Below are positions 36,877 through 45,408 of a DNA stretch of 64,000 nt, in pieces. Below the pieces are notes generated by a model that was given only the letters and a program-made list of their open reading frames with translations, did not search any database and was not told where the DNA came from. The position numbers were made by a program, and so were the translations under genes. Each line of letters begins with the position of its first letter. Within the stretch, counting starts at the first letter, position 1. The stretch is from an uncultured Caulobacteraceae bacterium (GTDB lineage Bacteria > Pseudomonadota > Alphaproteobacteria > Caulobacterales > Caulobacteraceae): the NCBI GenBank assembly GCA_937138625.1, contig CAKZPF010000003.1:434001-498000 (forward strand), given 5' to 3'.

Positions 36877-37746
36877 ATGAACGCGCCGACGTTTCCCACG
36901 AACATTCCAAATACATCATACGGCTACAACGCCAATCCAGGGTATATGAACACCATGGGCGGGTTTATGAACCCGGCTCAGTTTACTTGGTTGCCGCCAT
37001 TTATGTTCAATAAAATGTTCTACCCACCGGTTAATTACCCGCCCCAACAACCGGGTATGACAGGCGGCTTGGATGCCAATGCCTTGGCGGCTATTGGCGG
37101 CACCAGCGTCAATCCCCAACTGCATTACTTTGATGTGGATGGCGATGGCACACAAGAAATGGGCTATCTGGTGACCAAATCGGATGGCACACAGACATTC
37201 GTGATGGATGTGTCTCTACCCGTAGTGCCGTACGAGAACATGAATCCACAGCAGCAGAAACTGCATGATCTGATCAATGCGTCTGAAGCCCCCAATACGG
37301 GCTATGCCTTAAAAGCTACAGACATCAGTAACGGTGCGCTTGGAGGGACCAGACACCTTCTAGAAGTAGACTTCAGCGGCAGCGGCTTTGGGCCCGGCGG
37401 CACCACCACGACGACCACCACCACTGAAATCAGCACCAATACTTCAGCCGAAGCCCGCTTTGGCGACATAGGCTCTTACAGCGTGGTCACCACCGATATG
37501 GATGGCGATGGCGACATTGACGATACAGGCTATAAGCGCACCACGTCAGATGGCAGCCCGGCCTATTTCATGGCCCTGACCCAAGATGACGCCCGCATTC
37601 AGCAGCTGCTGGCCGCTTTGAGCAAGTCATCAATCGAAGAGTTGGCGGCTGGCGACAGCGTCGAACTCGACAGTGGTAAAACCTTGAAAGTGGTGTCTTT
37701 GACCAACAATGACGGCACCATAGAGGCCAACGTCCAGCTGGTCTAA
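36877..37746 (+). CDS. Orphan protein with two Asp-rich calcium-type repeats, function unknown
   Basis: 289 residues with no classical signal peptide. The first 65 residues are low-complexity and rich in Asn, Pro, Tyr, Met and Gly. Two related repeats follow: residues 86-110 (DVDGDGTQEMGY...SDGTQTFVM) and 207-231 (DMDGDGDIDDTGYK...SDGSPAYFM). Both share D-x-DGDG, a GY pair, SDG, and F-x-M, so an internal duplication is likely and the DGDG loops look like calcium sites. A run of seven Thr lies near 176-182. GGAG precedes the ATG at 36877. It may be secreted by a signal-less route, but nothing shows that. Last gene before the compositional junction. Confidence 0.7.
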   Translation: MNAPTFPTNIPNTSYGYNANPGYMNTMGGFMNPAQFTWLPPFMFNKMFYPPVNYPPQQPGMTGGLDANALAAIGGTSVNPQLHYFDVDGDGTQEMGYLVTKSDGTQTFVMDVSLPVVPYENMNPQQQKLHDLINASEAPNTGYALKATDISNGALGGTRHLLEVDFSGSGFGPGGTTTTTTTTEISTNTSAEARFGDIGSYSVVTTDMDGDGDIDDTGYKRTTSDGSPAYFMALTQDDARIQQLLAALSKSSIEELAAGDSVELDSGKTLKVVSLTNNDGTIEANVQLV

Positions 37747-38022
37747 GTCCACCCTATTCCCACTCGATGATGAAAGAGAAGAAATTATTGTTTTGAATCA
37801 ACGGTTTGTGAAAATGTTGTGGAAAACTACCGTCGTTGATTCCGGCAATATCGTTCCGTAGGCAAATTGAATGATGTACGCATGACGTATCGTTGCAGTT
37901 GACACGATTCCGGTACACGGCCTGACCGTAGCCGAATTACGGTGGCGGCTCCAGCTTGCGATCGCACCAGGGTCGGACTGCTCTGATCAGCTGCTCGACG
38001 AATACCAATCAGTGCGTTACAT
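37747..38022. other. Junction region; possible island attachment site resembling the 3' end of guaA
   Basis: No complete gene. Read on the minus strand, 37754-37774 encodes SFIIEWE and a stop. The last four residues and stop (IEWE) are the conserved C-terminus of GMP synthetase, whose 3' end is a known integration target of genomic islands. The minus-strand frame stays open for about 60 codons back to a stop at 37937-37939, without an ATG, so a small gene remnant is an alternative. A 9-bp inverted repeat GAATCAACG / CGTTGATTC lies at 37795-37803 and 37834-37842. Codon use and base composition change across this stretch. Confidence 0.35.
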
Positions 38023-38055
38023 AACCTCGGACTGAAACGCGTCTTGTCCGAGATT
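38023..38055. promoter_or_regulatory. Inverted-repeat operator directly before abiEi
   Basis: AACCTCGGAC (38023-38032) and GTCCGAGATT (38046-38055) form a 10-bp inverted repeat with one mismatch around a 13-base spacer and end at the base before the abiEi ATG. AbiEi antitoxins are known to repress their own promoter by binding inverted repeats, so this is the likely operator. Confidence 0.65.
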
Positions 38056-38685
38056 ATGAAACACGCTCCTTCACCCTCTGCAACGCACCAGGACAGGCTC
38101 CTCGCCTATCTGCGCAAGCACGACATCGCCCGCGCCTTCGAGCTGCGGGAGATCGGCGTCAGCGCAACCGCGATCTCAAGGGCGGTGGAAGCCGGCGACG
38201 TCGTCCGGATTGGTCGCGGCCTCTATCAGGCAGCCGATGCGGAAGCAGACCTCAACTCCAATCTTGCGGAAGTCGCCAAGCGTGCCCCGCGGTCGGTCAT
38301 CTGCCTTCTCTCCGCACTGGCCTTTCATGGTCTGACAGACCAACTCCCCCGCAAGGTCTGGTTTGCGATTGGCGCCAAGGACTGGGAGCCGTCGATCGCC
38401 TATCCGCCGGTCCGCGTCGTCAGGTTCCGCGAGCCCTACTTTTCGGATGGCGTGGAAGCGCATCAGATCGGCGGAACACCGGTGCGCATCTATTCTGTGC
38501 CAAAATCGATTGCGGATGCTTTCCGCAATCCGAAACTGGTTGATCGGTCGGTGGCGATCGAGGCGCTCAAGGCGGCCCTCCATCAACGCAAGGCCACGCC
38601 AGCTGTCCTCATGCAGGCCGCTGCGGACTATGGCGCTGCCAGGATCATGCGCCCCTATCTGGAGACGCTGACTTCGAATGGCTAA
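38056..38685 (+). CDS. abiEi: Type IV antitoxin AbiEi
   Basis: 209 residues: an N-terminal winged-helix domain (LRKHDIARAFELREIGVSAT ... GDVVRIGRGLYQAAD) and the AbiEi C-terminal antitoxin domain (LLSALAFHGLTDQLPRKVWF, IYSVPKSIADAFRNPK). It represses the operon and neutralises AbiEii without stable complex formation in characterised examples. ATG at 38056 is preferred over TTG four codons earlier, which lies in the operator. It overlaps abiEii by eight bases. Codon use differs from the chromosomal genes to the left. Confidence 0.88.
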   Translation: MKHAPSPSATHQDRLLAYLRKHDIARAFELREIGVSATAISRAVEAGDVVRIGRGLYQAADAEADLNSNLAEVAKRAPRSVICLLSALAFHGLTDQLPRKVWFAIGAKDWEPSIAYPPVRVVRFREPYFSDGVEAHQIGGTPVRIYSVPKSIADAFRNPKLVDRSVAIEALKAALHQRKATPAVLMQAAADYGAARIMRPYLETLTSNG

Positions 38686-39532
38686 GTCACCAACGAACAT
38701 CGCGGCTTCGGTGCGCCAGCGCCTCCTGAATCTTGCCCGGTCAGAGGGCCGCGACTTCCAGACACTGCTTGTCGCGTTTGGCCTGGAGCGTCTCATCTAC
38801 CGTCTGTCCAGATCTCCGTACCGTGACAAATTTGTCCTGAAGGGCGGAATGCTGGTCACTCTCTGGACCACCGATCCCGGCCGCTTCACACGCGACATTG
38901 ATTTCCTCGCATTCGGCGAACCCGGCGATGCAGCCCTGACAGCAATCTTTGCTGAAATCCTGGCACTCGACGCAAGCGACGGTCTTGAGTTCAGCATCGA
39001 CGCCATCACCACGACAGACATCCGCGAAGATCAGGTCTATGGCGGCAAACGTCTCCGCACCGTGGCCCATCTCGGCAAGACAGAAATCCCGATCACCATT
39101 GATCTTGGCTTCGGTGACGCCCTTCCGGACCCGCGATATGAGATCGAATACGGATCGATCCTCGATTTCGAGCCCGCGCGCATCCGCGCCTATTCACCTG
39201 CCACGGTGATCGCGGAGAAGTTCCAGGCGGTCGTCGCGCTCGGCCTCATCAACGGCCGCATGAAAGATTTCTACAATCTCTGGGCCATCCCGAAGGCGAC
39301 CGAGATTGATCCGGCAGACCTGCGCGCAGCCATCGCGGCGACATTCGAACGCCGAAACACACCTGTGCCGACTGAGACGCCACCGGGTCTCGCGGCTGCG
39401 TTTGCAGAAGATCCCGCGAAGGCGAGGCAATGGCTGACCTACGCCGACGGCACGGAACTCAAAGGCGTGCCTCTGGGTACGGTCGTCGCCGACATCTGGA
39501 CCTATCTGAGAGCTGCCCTCTACATAAGCTGA
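38678..39532 (+). CDS. abiEii: Type IV toxin AbiEii, nucleotidyltransferase
   Basis: 284 residues of the AbiEii/AbiGii family (DUF1814), nucleotidyltransferases that block growth, in some homologues by modifying tRNA acceptor ends; AbiE systems can give abortive phage resistance. The nucleotidyltransferase core is seen in LKGGMLVTLWTTDPGRFTRD-IDFLA (GG at 56-57, D73-x-D75). Later come the family segments EKFQAVVALG and NGRMKDFYNLW. All key motifs look intact, so the pair is probably functional. It is coupled to abiEi. Confidence 0.88.
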   Translation: MAKSPTNIAASVRQRLLNLARSEGRDFQTLLVAFGLERLIYRLSRSPYRDKFVLKGGMLVTLWTTDPGRFTRDIDFLAFGEPGDAALTAIFAEILALDASDGLEFSIDAITTTDIREDQVYGGKRLRTVAHLGKTEIPITIDLGFGDALPDPRYEIEYGSILDFEPARIRAYSPATVIAEKFQAVVALGLINGRMKDFYNLWAIPKATEIDPADLRAAIAATFERRNTPVPTETPPGLAAAFAEDPAKARQWLTYADGTELKGVPLGTVVADIWTYLRAALYIS

Positions 39533-39591
39533 AGTCGACGGGTCAGCGTCGGCATAGGGATTCCCTCAAGGGACGCTTTGCGACCCTTTGA

Positions 39592-39726
39592 GTGCTATTG
39601 GCCGCCCAGCACATCGTCGACCTGTGGATGCGCTTCTACAATCGCGAGAGGCCACAATCGGCCTTTGGCAAGGCGACGCCCAACGAAGCAGACGGAGTGT
39701 GCTCCACACTAAGAAAAGTGGCCTGA
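39592..39726 (+). pseudogene. C-terminal fragment of a DDE integrase-type transposase
   Basis: An open stretch of about 44 codons reads WMRFYNRERPQSAFGKATPN-EA, which matches the end of the integrase core of IS3/IS481-type transposases (YN..RPH..LG..TP.E). An in-frame stop lies just upstream at 39589, and no N-terminal part is present, so it is a relic. It shows that an insertion sequence once sat between the AbiE pair and the copper genes. Confidence 0.6.
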
Positions 39727-39934
39727 TCTCCACCCCGGATATACCTAAGGGAGGCCGGAAACTCTACTGGATAACAGGACCAGCTCACAATTCCCGCATC
39801 ATTTTTCCGCATTGAGAATTATCACCAAAAGCCCCGTGAACGTTCGACACGTCTCGCCACCGGAGCTGAGCCCACCGAGCTAAGATGTCTCTCTCGCCAG
39901 CGCCCGCTGCCCAAAACGGCAAGATGCACTTGCA
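39727..39934. other. Intergenic remainder, no gene supported
   Basis: About 208 bases between the transposase relic and the CsoR-type operator. I see no open reading frame with coding character, no terminator and no repeat. It is probably debris from insertion-sequence loss. Confidence 0.5.
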
Positions 39935-39964
39935 TATACCCTATAGGGGTATTACGTATATAAT
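39935..39964 (+). promoter_or_regulatory. CsoR-type operator and promoter for the copA operon
   Basis: TATACCC (39935-39941), five bases, GGGTATT (39947-39953): six of seven arm bases match the palindrome beside csoR at 45798. A TATAAT -10 element lies at 39959-39964, so a bound repressor would block the promoter. The first gene begins 53 bases further on. Confidence 0.75.
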
Positions 39965-40017
39965 GGCTATCTAACCTTGACGCAGTGGTGCGCTCGCAAT
40001 CAACGAGGAGGCGAACA

Positions 40018-40266
40018 ATGAAAATCAGATCTTTGGGCCATTCCCTGTCCCTCTTTTTTGTCATCACGTTTATCATCTGCATTGGCTGGGGAGTCCTCAC
40101 CCCGCCGACGCTCCACATGCATGGGGCTTGGGAGGGATTCCTGCCTGGCTTCGAGTTCCTGACTCCCCTTGGCTTCGGACTTGGGCTGATCGAGAGCTAT
40201 CTCTACGGGTGGTATATCGCTCTGGTGTTCGTGCCGCTCTACAACCGGTTCAATACAGCAACCTGA
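40018..40266 (+). CDS. DUF5676-like small membrane protein of the copper operon
   Basis: 82 residues with two membrane helices ([18 protein letters not shown] and [20 protein letters not shown]) joined by a loop containing [20 protein letters not shown] associate this pattern with the DUF5676 membrane family, found beside metal-resistance genes. The His-Met-His in the loop could bind copper, which is inference. GAGGAG lies before the ATG. First gene after the CsoR-type operator, 59 bases before the P-type ATPase. Confidence 0.7.
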   Translation: MKIRSLGHSLSLFFVITFIICIGWGVLTPPTLHMHGAWEGFLPGFEFLTPLGFGLGLIESYLYGWYIALVFVPLYNRFNTAT

Positions 40267-40325
40267 TCAATTTAACGCGCCGCGCCGAGATTCTTCGGTG
40301 CGGCGCACGCTATTTGAGGCTTCAC

Positions 40326-42545
40326 ATGACTAAAGACGATCATTCCGATCACTCGCGACACGGCGAGCATTGTCAGCCCAGCGCAGAGGCAGCGGGCAAG
40401 GATTTTGATAACATTCCAGTGGGATATAGCGGCACGGTCTGGACCTGCCCGATGCATCCTCAGGTGCGCGAAACATCAAACACCTCCTGCCCTATCTGCG
40501 GCATGTCCCTCGAACCGGAGACGGCAACCGCCGAAGAAGACAACTCAGAGCTCGACGACATGACGAGACGGTTTTGGGTAGGGGTCGTCCTCTCCGTGCC
40601 CTTGATCGCCCTTGTCATGGGCGAAATGATCCCCGGTAATCCGCTCGGAACTCTGATCAATCCCGCTGACGGCATCTGGCTCCAAGCTGCACTGGCGACG
40701 CCGGTGGTGCTCTGGGCAGGATGGCCGTTCTTCGTGCGCGGTTGGGAGTCAGTCAAACGTCGCAGCCTGAACATGTTCACGCTGATCGCGATGGGTGTCG
40801 GGGTGGCCTATGTTTATTCTCTGGTCGCTACCTTTGCGCCTGGCCTGTTTCCTGACTCCTTTCGAGGCCATGGCGGTACAGTCGCCGTTTACTATGAAGC
40901 CGCTGCTGTAATTGTGACACTCGTCCTGCTTGGCCAGGTATTGGAGCTGCGGGCGAGAAGTGCGACATCTGGCGCAATCCGCGCACTGCTCGAACTGGCC
41001 CCGCCAACCGCGAGACGGATCAGCGAAGACGGTACGGAAGACGAAATCGATCTCGCTCATGTTAATCAGGGAGATAGGTTGCGGGTACGTCCGGGCGAGA
41101 AAATTCCGGTCGATGGCGTTGTTCTGGAAGGCCGCTCAACTGTCGATGAATCGATGGTCACCGGTGAGCCCGTCCCCGTTGAAAAGGCCCAGAAGGACCG
41201 CGTCACGGGCGGCACAGTGAACGGCACCGGGTCGTTAGTCATGCAAGCGACGCATGTGGGCGAAGACACTCTGCTTTCGCAAATTGTTCAAATGGTCGCC
41301 GCCGCGCAGCGCTCACGCGCGCCAATCCAGCGACTGGTCGATCTTGTTTCGTCCTGGTTCGTCCCAGCAGTGATCTTCACCGCCGTTCTGACATTTGTTG
41401 TCTGGTCCATCTTCGGCCCCGACCCGGCAATGGCGTTCGCTCTTGTGAATGCAGTCGCCGTGCTGATCATCGCATGTCCCTGCGCCCTCGGTCTTGCCAC
41501 GCCAATGTCGATCATGGTCGGCACCGGCAAGGGTGCTTCAAACGGCATTCTCATCAAGAATGCCGAGGCGCTGGAGACATTTGAGAAAGTGGACACCATC
41601 ATTGTCGACAAGACGGGGACGCTAACGCTTGGTCGTCCGGAACTCGTTCTTGTTGAGACCGCCAGTCCATTTGACGAAGCGGGTCTTTTAAGCCTCGTTG
41701 CCGCCGTTGAGCGTTCGAGCGAACATCCTCTGGCCGAAGCCATCGTTCGGGGCGCGGAGGCGCGCAATGCTCCGGAATCCACCGCGACAAACTTCCAATC
41801 GGTCACCGGCGAAGGTGCTCAGGCTGATGTCGATGGAAAGCTGGTCGCCATCGGCAACTCAAAAATGATGAAGCGGCTCGGTGTCTGGTCGGATCAATAC
41901 AAGGCGCAAGCTGATCAACACCGCTCTGAAGGTCAGACGGTCATGTTTGTGAGTGTCGACGGCGCATTTGCAGGCATGATTGGTGTGGCTGACCCAATCA
42001 AGGAAACAACGCCGGAAGCGATCAACCGCCTGCATGCCGAGGGCTTGAAAGTCGTTATGCTGACCGGCGACTCCGAAGCCACCGCACGGGCTGTGGCGCG
42101 CAAGGTTGGGATCGATGAAATCCACGCGGATGTGTCGCCCGAGGATAAGCACAGAATTGTCGCGGAGCTGCAAAAGGGCGGCGCCCGGGTCGCCATGGCG
42201 GGAGACGGCATCAATGATGCGCCCGCACTGGCCCAGGCGGATGTCGGCATCGCGATGGGAACCGGAACAGATGTCGCGATGGAGAGCGCTGGCGTCACTC
42301 TGGTCAAGGGCGATCTTCTGGGCGTCGCCAAAGCGCGCGCGCTCAGCCGCGCCACCATGAGAAATATTCGCCAGAATCTCTTCTTCGCATTTGTCTACAA
42401 CTCGCTTGGCGTACCCGTCGCGGCAGGCGTGCTCTATCCGTTTTTCGGATTGCTGCTCAGCCCGATGATCGCTGCTGCCGCGATGAGCCTGTCGTCAGTA
42501 TCCGTGATCGCCAATGCATCGCGCCTGAGGTCGCTGAAGCTATGA
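40326..42545 (+). CDS. copA: Cu(I)-exporting P1B-type ATPase
   Basis: Pumps Cu(I) (or Ag(I)) out of the cytoplasm. 739 residues: a His-rich start ([13 protein letters not shown]), then a heavy-metal-binding module WTCPMHP...CPICGM (C41, H44, C55, C58) in place of the usual HMA domains. The membrane CPC motif is C384-P-C386, with the phosphorylation site D428 in [15 protein letters not shown], and [20 protein letters not shown]. The last helices carry YNSLGVP and MSLSSVSV, the Asn and Met/Ser ligands of the Cu(I) subgroup. ATG at 40326 is chosen; the longer upstream frame overlaps the preceding gene. It overlaps the methyltransferase gene by four bases. Confidence 0.93.
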   Translation: MTKDDHSDHSRHGEHCQPSAEAAGKDFDNIPVGYSGTVWTCPMHPQVRETSNTSCPICGMSLEPETATAEEDNSELDDMTRRFWVGVVLSVPLIALVMGEMIPGNPLGTLINPADGIWLQAALATPVVLWAGWPFFVRGWESVKRRSLNMFTLIAMGVGVAYVYSLVATFAPGLFPDSFRGHGGTVAVYYEAAAVIVTLVLLGQVLELRARSATSGAIRALLELAPPTARRISEDGTEDEIDLAHVNQGDRLRVRPGEKIPVDGVVLEGRSTVDESMVTGEPVPVEKAQKDRVTGGTVNGTGSLVMQATHVGEDTLLSQIVQMVAAAQRSRAPIQRLVDLVSSWFVPAVIFTAVLTFVVWSIFGPDPAMAFALVNAVAVLIIACPCALGLATPMSIMVGTGKGASNGILIKNAEALETFEKVDTIIVDKTGTLTLGRPELVLVETASPFDEAGLLSLVAAVERSSEHPLAEAIVRGAEARNAPESTATNFQSVTGEGAQADVDGKLVAIGNSKMMKRLGVWSDQYKAQADQHRSEGQTVMFVSVDGAFAGMIGVADPIKETTPEAINRLHAEGLKVVMLTGDSEATARAVARKVGIDEIHADVSPEDKHRIVAELQKGGARVAMAGDGINDAPALAQADVGIAMGTGTDVAMESAGVTLVKGDLLGVAKARALSRATMRNIRQNLFFAFVYNSLGVPVAAGVLYPFFGLLLSPMIAAAAMSLSSVSVIANASRLRSLKL

Positions 42546-43240
42546 CAGGGAAAGTCGATGCTGAAGAACAGATCTACACACCGCCGCTCGGATTTGCCGC
42601 GCTGACCCCGCTCTATGATGCGGCCATCGCAGTATTCACGCGAGAAGGTAAATGGCGCACACATATTATCAGTGCACTGTCGCCCAAGGCTGGCGATTTA
42701 ATACTCGATATTGGATCGGGCACAGGGCGGCTCGCTGAGAAGATTTATCGCGCTGAACCACAAGCCCGATATCTGGGGATTGATCCGGACAAGGCCGCTG
42801 CCGCCATTGCGCGCAAGCGCGCCGCGAAAAATGGCTCGACAGCAAAATTCTGTGTCAGATTTTTTGATGGAACCGAGGCGATCGAAAACACTCCGCCGAA
42901 CAAGATTGTATCATCCCTGGTGCTGCATCAGACGCCGCTGACGGAAAAGCGCCGGATCATACAATGCGCATATGATACATTGCCTGTGGGCGGTGTCTTT
43001 GTTCTTGCCGACTACGGTCTCCAGAATACAGCGCTCATGCGGTTTATGTTTCGGTTGAGTGTTCAAGCGCTCGATGGCTTTGAAAACACCCAGCCCAATG
43101 CCAATGGCGTGCTGCCGGAGCTCTTTGAACAATCTGGCTTTTCAGGCATTGCGGAAATAGCGAATGTTGCAACGCCGACCGGGTCGATTTCCATTCTTCG
43201 CGCGCTCAAGCCAGAAACTGATCGTGAGCGTGGAAGATGA
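42542..43240 (+). CDS. SAM-dependent class I methyltransferase in the copper operon
   Basis: 232 residues with a Rossmann methyltransferase core: motif [17 protein letters not shown], the acidic residue in YLGIDPDK, and post-motif strands [11 protein letters not shown] and [10 protein letters not shown]. It resembles the UbiE/MenG-like group, but the substrate is unknown. It is coupled on both sides by ATGA overlaps, to copA and to the permease. An obligatory link to copper export is therefore suggested by context. No membrane segment or metal motif is seen. Confidence 0.8.
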   Translation: MTGKVDAEEQIYTPPLGFAALTPLYDAAIAVFTREGKWRTHIISALSPKAGDLILDIGSGTGRLAEKIYRAEPQARYLGIDPDKAAAAIARKRAAKNGSTAKFCVRFFDGTEAIENTPPNKIVSSLVLHQTPLTEKRRIIQCAYDTLPVGGVFVLADYGLQNTALMRFMFRLSVQALDGFENTQPNANGVLPELFEQSGFSGIAEIANVATPTGSISILRALKPETDRERGR

Positions 43241-44562
43241 GAGCGGACTACAAAAAAGGAAGTTTGAGCTTAACCGGGGCGGTCGCCATGGGCACCGGTG
43301 TGATGATTGGCGCCGGGATCTTCGCGTTGACCGGCCAGGTTGCGGAGTATGCAGGTGCCCTATTCCCTCTAGCCTTCGTGCTCGCAGCCGTCATCAGCGG
43401 TTTCAGCGCCTATTCCTATATCAAGGTCTCGAATAAATATCCGTCCGCTGGCGGGATCGCGATGATTCTGAAGAAAGCATACGGACCGACCATGGTCACT
43501 GGCGGCGCTGCGCTCCTTATGGCCTTTTCGATGATCATTAATGAGAGTCTGGTTGCGAGAACCTTCGCCACCTACTCCCTGCAACTTTACGGTGTCGAAG
43601 GCGGGATCCTTGTCCCTGTCCTCGCGCTAGGTCTTATCGTCGCCGCCTTTATGATCAACATCGCCGGTAATAATGTGATCGGCAACATTTCCAAGATAAC
43701 CGCTGTTCTGAAAATCGGCGGCATCCTCGTTTTCGCCTTGATTGCGCTTTGGTCGGCGGGTTTCAGTTTTCAGCCGGCTGAAGGCGCCATCGCAGGCGAC
43801 ACCTCGGCTGGTGGGTTTCTCGCTGGTGTGGCGCTCGCCATATTGGCCTATAAGGGCTTCACGACGATCACCAATAGCGGGGATGAGGTCGAAAACCCCA
43901 GTCGTAATGTCGGGCGGGCAATCATGATCTCGCTGACCATCTGCGCCGTCGTTTATATCCTCGTGTGCTTTGCAGTCGGGTCGACGCTCACAATTGAAGA
44001 AATTGTCGCTTCGAAAGACTATGCGCTCGCTGAGGCGGCACGTCCGGCGCTCGGCACTTACGGGGTGTGGTTCACTGTTGCTATCGCCATCATCGCCACA
44101 GGATCAGGACTGTTCGCGAGCATCTTTGCGGTATCCCGCATGCTGGCAATGCTTACCGACATGAATATCATACCGCACCGCCATTTCGGGATGCCTGGCA
44201 ATGTTCAAAAGCACACTCTGGTCTACACGGTCGTCGCCGCCGGTTTGCTCGCTGCGTTCTTCGACCTCAGCCGCATCGCTTCCCTGGGCGCGATCTTCTA
44301 TCTGGTCATGGACATTCTGATCCACTGGGGTGTACTGCGTCACATTCGAAAAGACGTCGGGGCCCGCACATGGGTACTGATCACGGCAATCGGTCTCGAT
44401 CTGCTCGCCCTTGGCGCATTCTTGATCCTCAAATGGCGCAGCGACCCGCTGATTATTGCGCTCGCGCTCGCTGGAATGACGGCGATATTTGCAGTAGAGA
44501 AATTTTATCTCTCAAAAAGCCGTAACGAAGCGGACTCCAGCTCGACGCAGCAATCGGGCTGA
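43237..44562 (+). CDS. APC-superfamily amino acid/amine permease in the copper operon
   Basis: 441 residues, about 12 membrane helices. The N-terminus has the APC signature region LTGAVAMGTGVMIGAGIFAL, followed by KYPSAGGIAMILKKAYGP, and later TITNSGDEVENPSRNVGRAI, a conserved cytoplasmic loop of the family. The substrate is unknown. It is the last gene of the copper-regulated operon, coupled to the methyltransferase, and is convergent with copD across 15 bases without an obvious terminator. Confidence 0.85.
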   Translation: MRADYKKGSLSLTGAVAMGTGVMIGAGIFALTGQVAEYAGALFPLAFVLAAVISGFSAYSYIKVSNKYPSAGGIAMILKKAYGPTMVTGGAALLMAFSMIINESLVARTFATYSLQLYGVEGGILVPVLALGLIVAAFMINIAGNNVIGNISKITAVLKIGGILVFALIALWSAGFSFQPAEGAIAGDTSAGGFLAGVALAILAYKGFTTITNSGDEVENPSRNVGRAIMISLTICAVVYILVCFAVGSTLTIEEIVASKDYALAEAARPALGTYGVWFTVAIAIIATGSGLFASIFAVSRMLAMLTDMNIIPHRHFGMPGNVQKHTLVYTVVAAGLLAAFFDLSRIASLGAIFYLVMDILIHWGVLRHIRKDVGARTWVLITAIGLDLLALGAFLILKWRSDPLIIALALAGMTAIFAVEKFYLSKSRNEADSSSTQQSG

Positions 44563-44577
44563 GCGGATACTGCTTCT

Positions 44578-45402
44578 TCAGCTCCCGGGGCCTGTCAACG
44601 TCGTCGCTGCGGCGATCGCAACAAGGATGGCGACAAAGAGGAAGATGTCCAAGATCAGCATTCGCCGTAGCCATACACGCCCTGACAAACTGCCGGTTTC
44701 GATTTTTTTTGAAACCCATATCTTATTCAACGCACCGACGCTGAGCGCGAGGCTCGCAAGTGCAAATTTCAGAATAAGCAACCGGCCATAATCAGTCGTC
44801 GCAAGAGCGTCCACAGACCCCGCGAGTTTCAGGCTGAGCCAGACCCCGCCCGCAAACAGAATTGGTATGGCCCAGACGGCTATTGAGCTGAAGCGGCTGA
44901 GAGTCGCTGAAAGCTCGACGTCGCCGATCTCTCGACGAGGCCACAGCGCCCGCGGCGCCGTGATCCAGAAGGCTGCGATGGCAACATGCAATGAGGCAAT
45001 CAAAGGGCTGAGGCCCCGTGAGTCGAGGCCTTGCGTATGCCCGCCAAGGCCGACGCCAGCGATGAGCGTAACAGCGCCCGGGATAACCAGTATGCGTAGA
45101 CGCGGCAATGAACTGATCCAAATCGCGGCGGATCCTGCGAGAAACGCAAAGGTCTGCGCTTTGTTGGGCGACCAGATCCAGCCGAACATGCTAACATCAA
45201 AAGCGTGCTCCAGACCGCCTGCAAGTTCGGCATTCAAGAGCAAGAGACGGGCGGCGACACAGATCACCAGCAATAGCGCGCTCGCGGCGATCAGCCTGCC
45301 AAATTCTGCACCGAGAACCAGCCTTTGAATTGCGAAGCCGACCGCCCCTAGCACTCCAGTGTACAAACCGAATTTGACCAGAAGCGCTAATGCACCAAGC
45401 AC
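44578..45402 (-). CDS. copD: CopD-family copper resistance membrane protein
   Basis: 274 residues, about eight hydrophobic segments (e.g. LVKFGLYTGVLGAVGFAIQR, IASLHVAIAAFWITAPRALW, LLILKFALASLALSVGALNK), the plan of CopD/PcoD domains. CopD works with CopC in copper handling at the inner membrane; direction of transport is debated. His residues in LIASLHVAIAAFW and elsewhere could be ligands. It follows copC after six bases on the minus strand, away from csoR. Confidence 0.85.
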   Translation of the reverse strand: MLGALALLVKFGLYTGVLGAVGFAIQRLVLGAEFGRLIAASALLLVICVAARLLLLNAELAGGLEHAFDVSMFGWIWSPNKAQTFAFLAGSAAIWISSLPRLRILVIPGAVTLIAGVGLGGHTQGLDSRGLSPLIASLHVAIAAFWITAPRALWPRREIGDVELSATLSRFSSIAVWAIPILFAGGVWLSLKLAGSVDALATTDYGRLLILKFALASLALSVGALNKIWVSKKIETGSLSGRVWLRRMLILDIFLFVAILVAIAAATTLTGPGS

Positions 45403-45408
45403 CGGTAA

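Noticed and set aside
37754..37936. A real small gene on the minus strand ending in IEWE
   Set aside because: The 60-codon open stretch has no ATG and no ribosome site, so I list it only as part of the junction region.
40128..40325. Longer N-terminus for the copper ATPase
   Set aside because: It overlaps the small membrane protein gene, and the residues lack family character; ATG at 40326 starts the His-rich leader.
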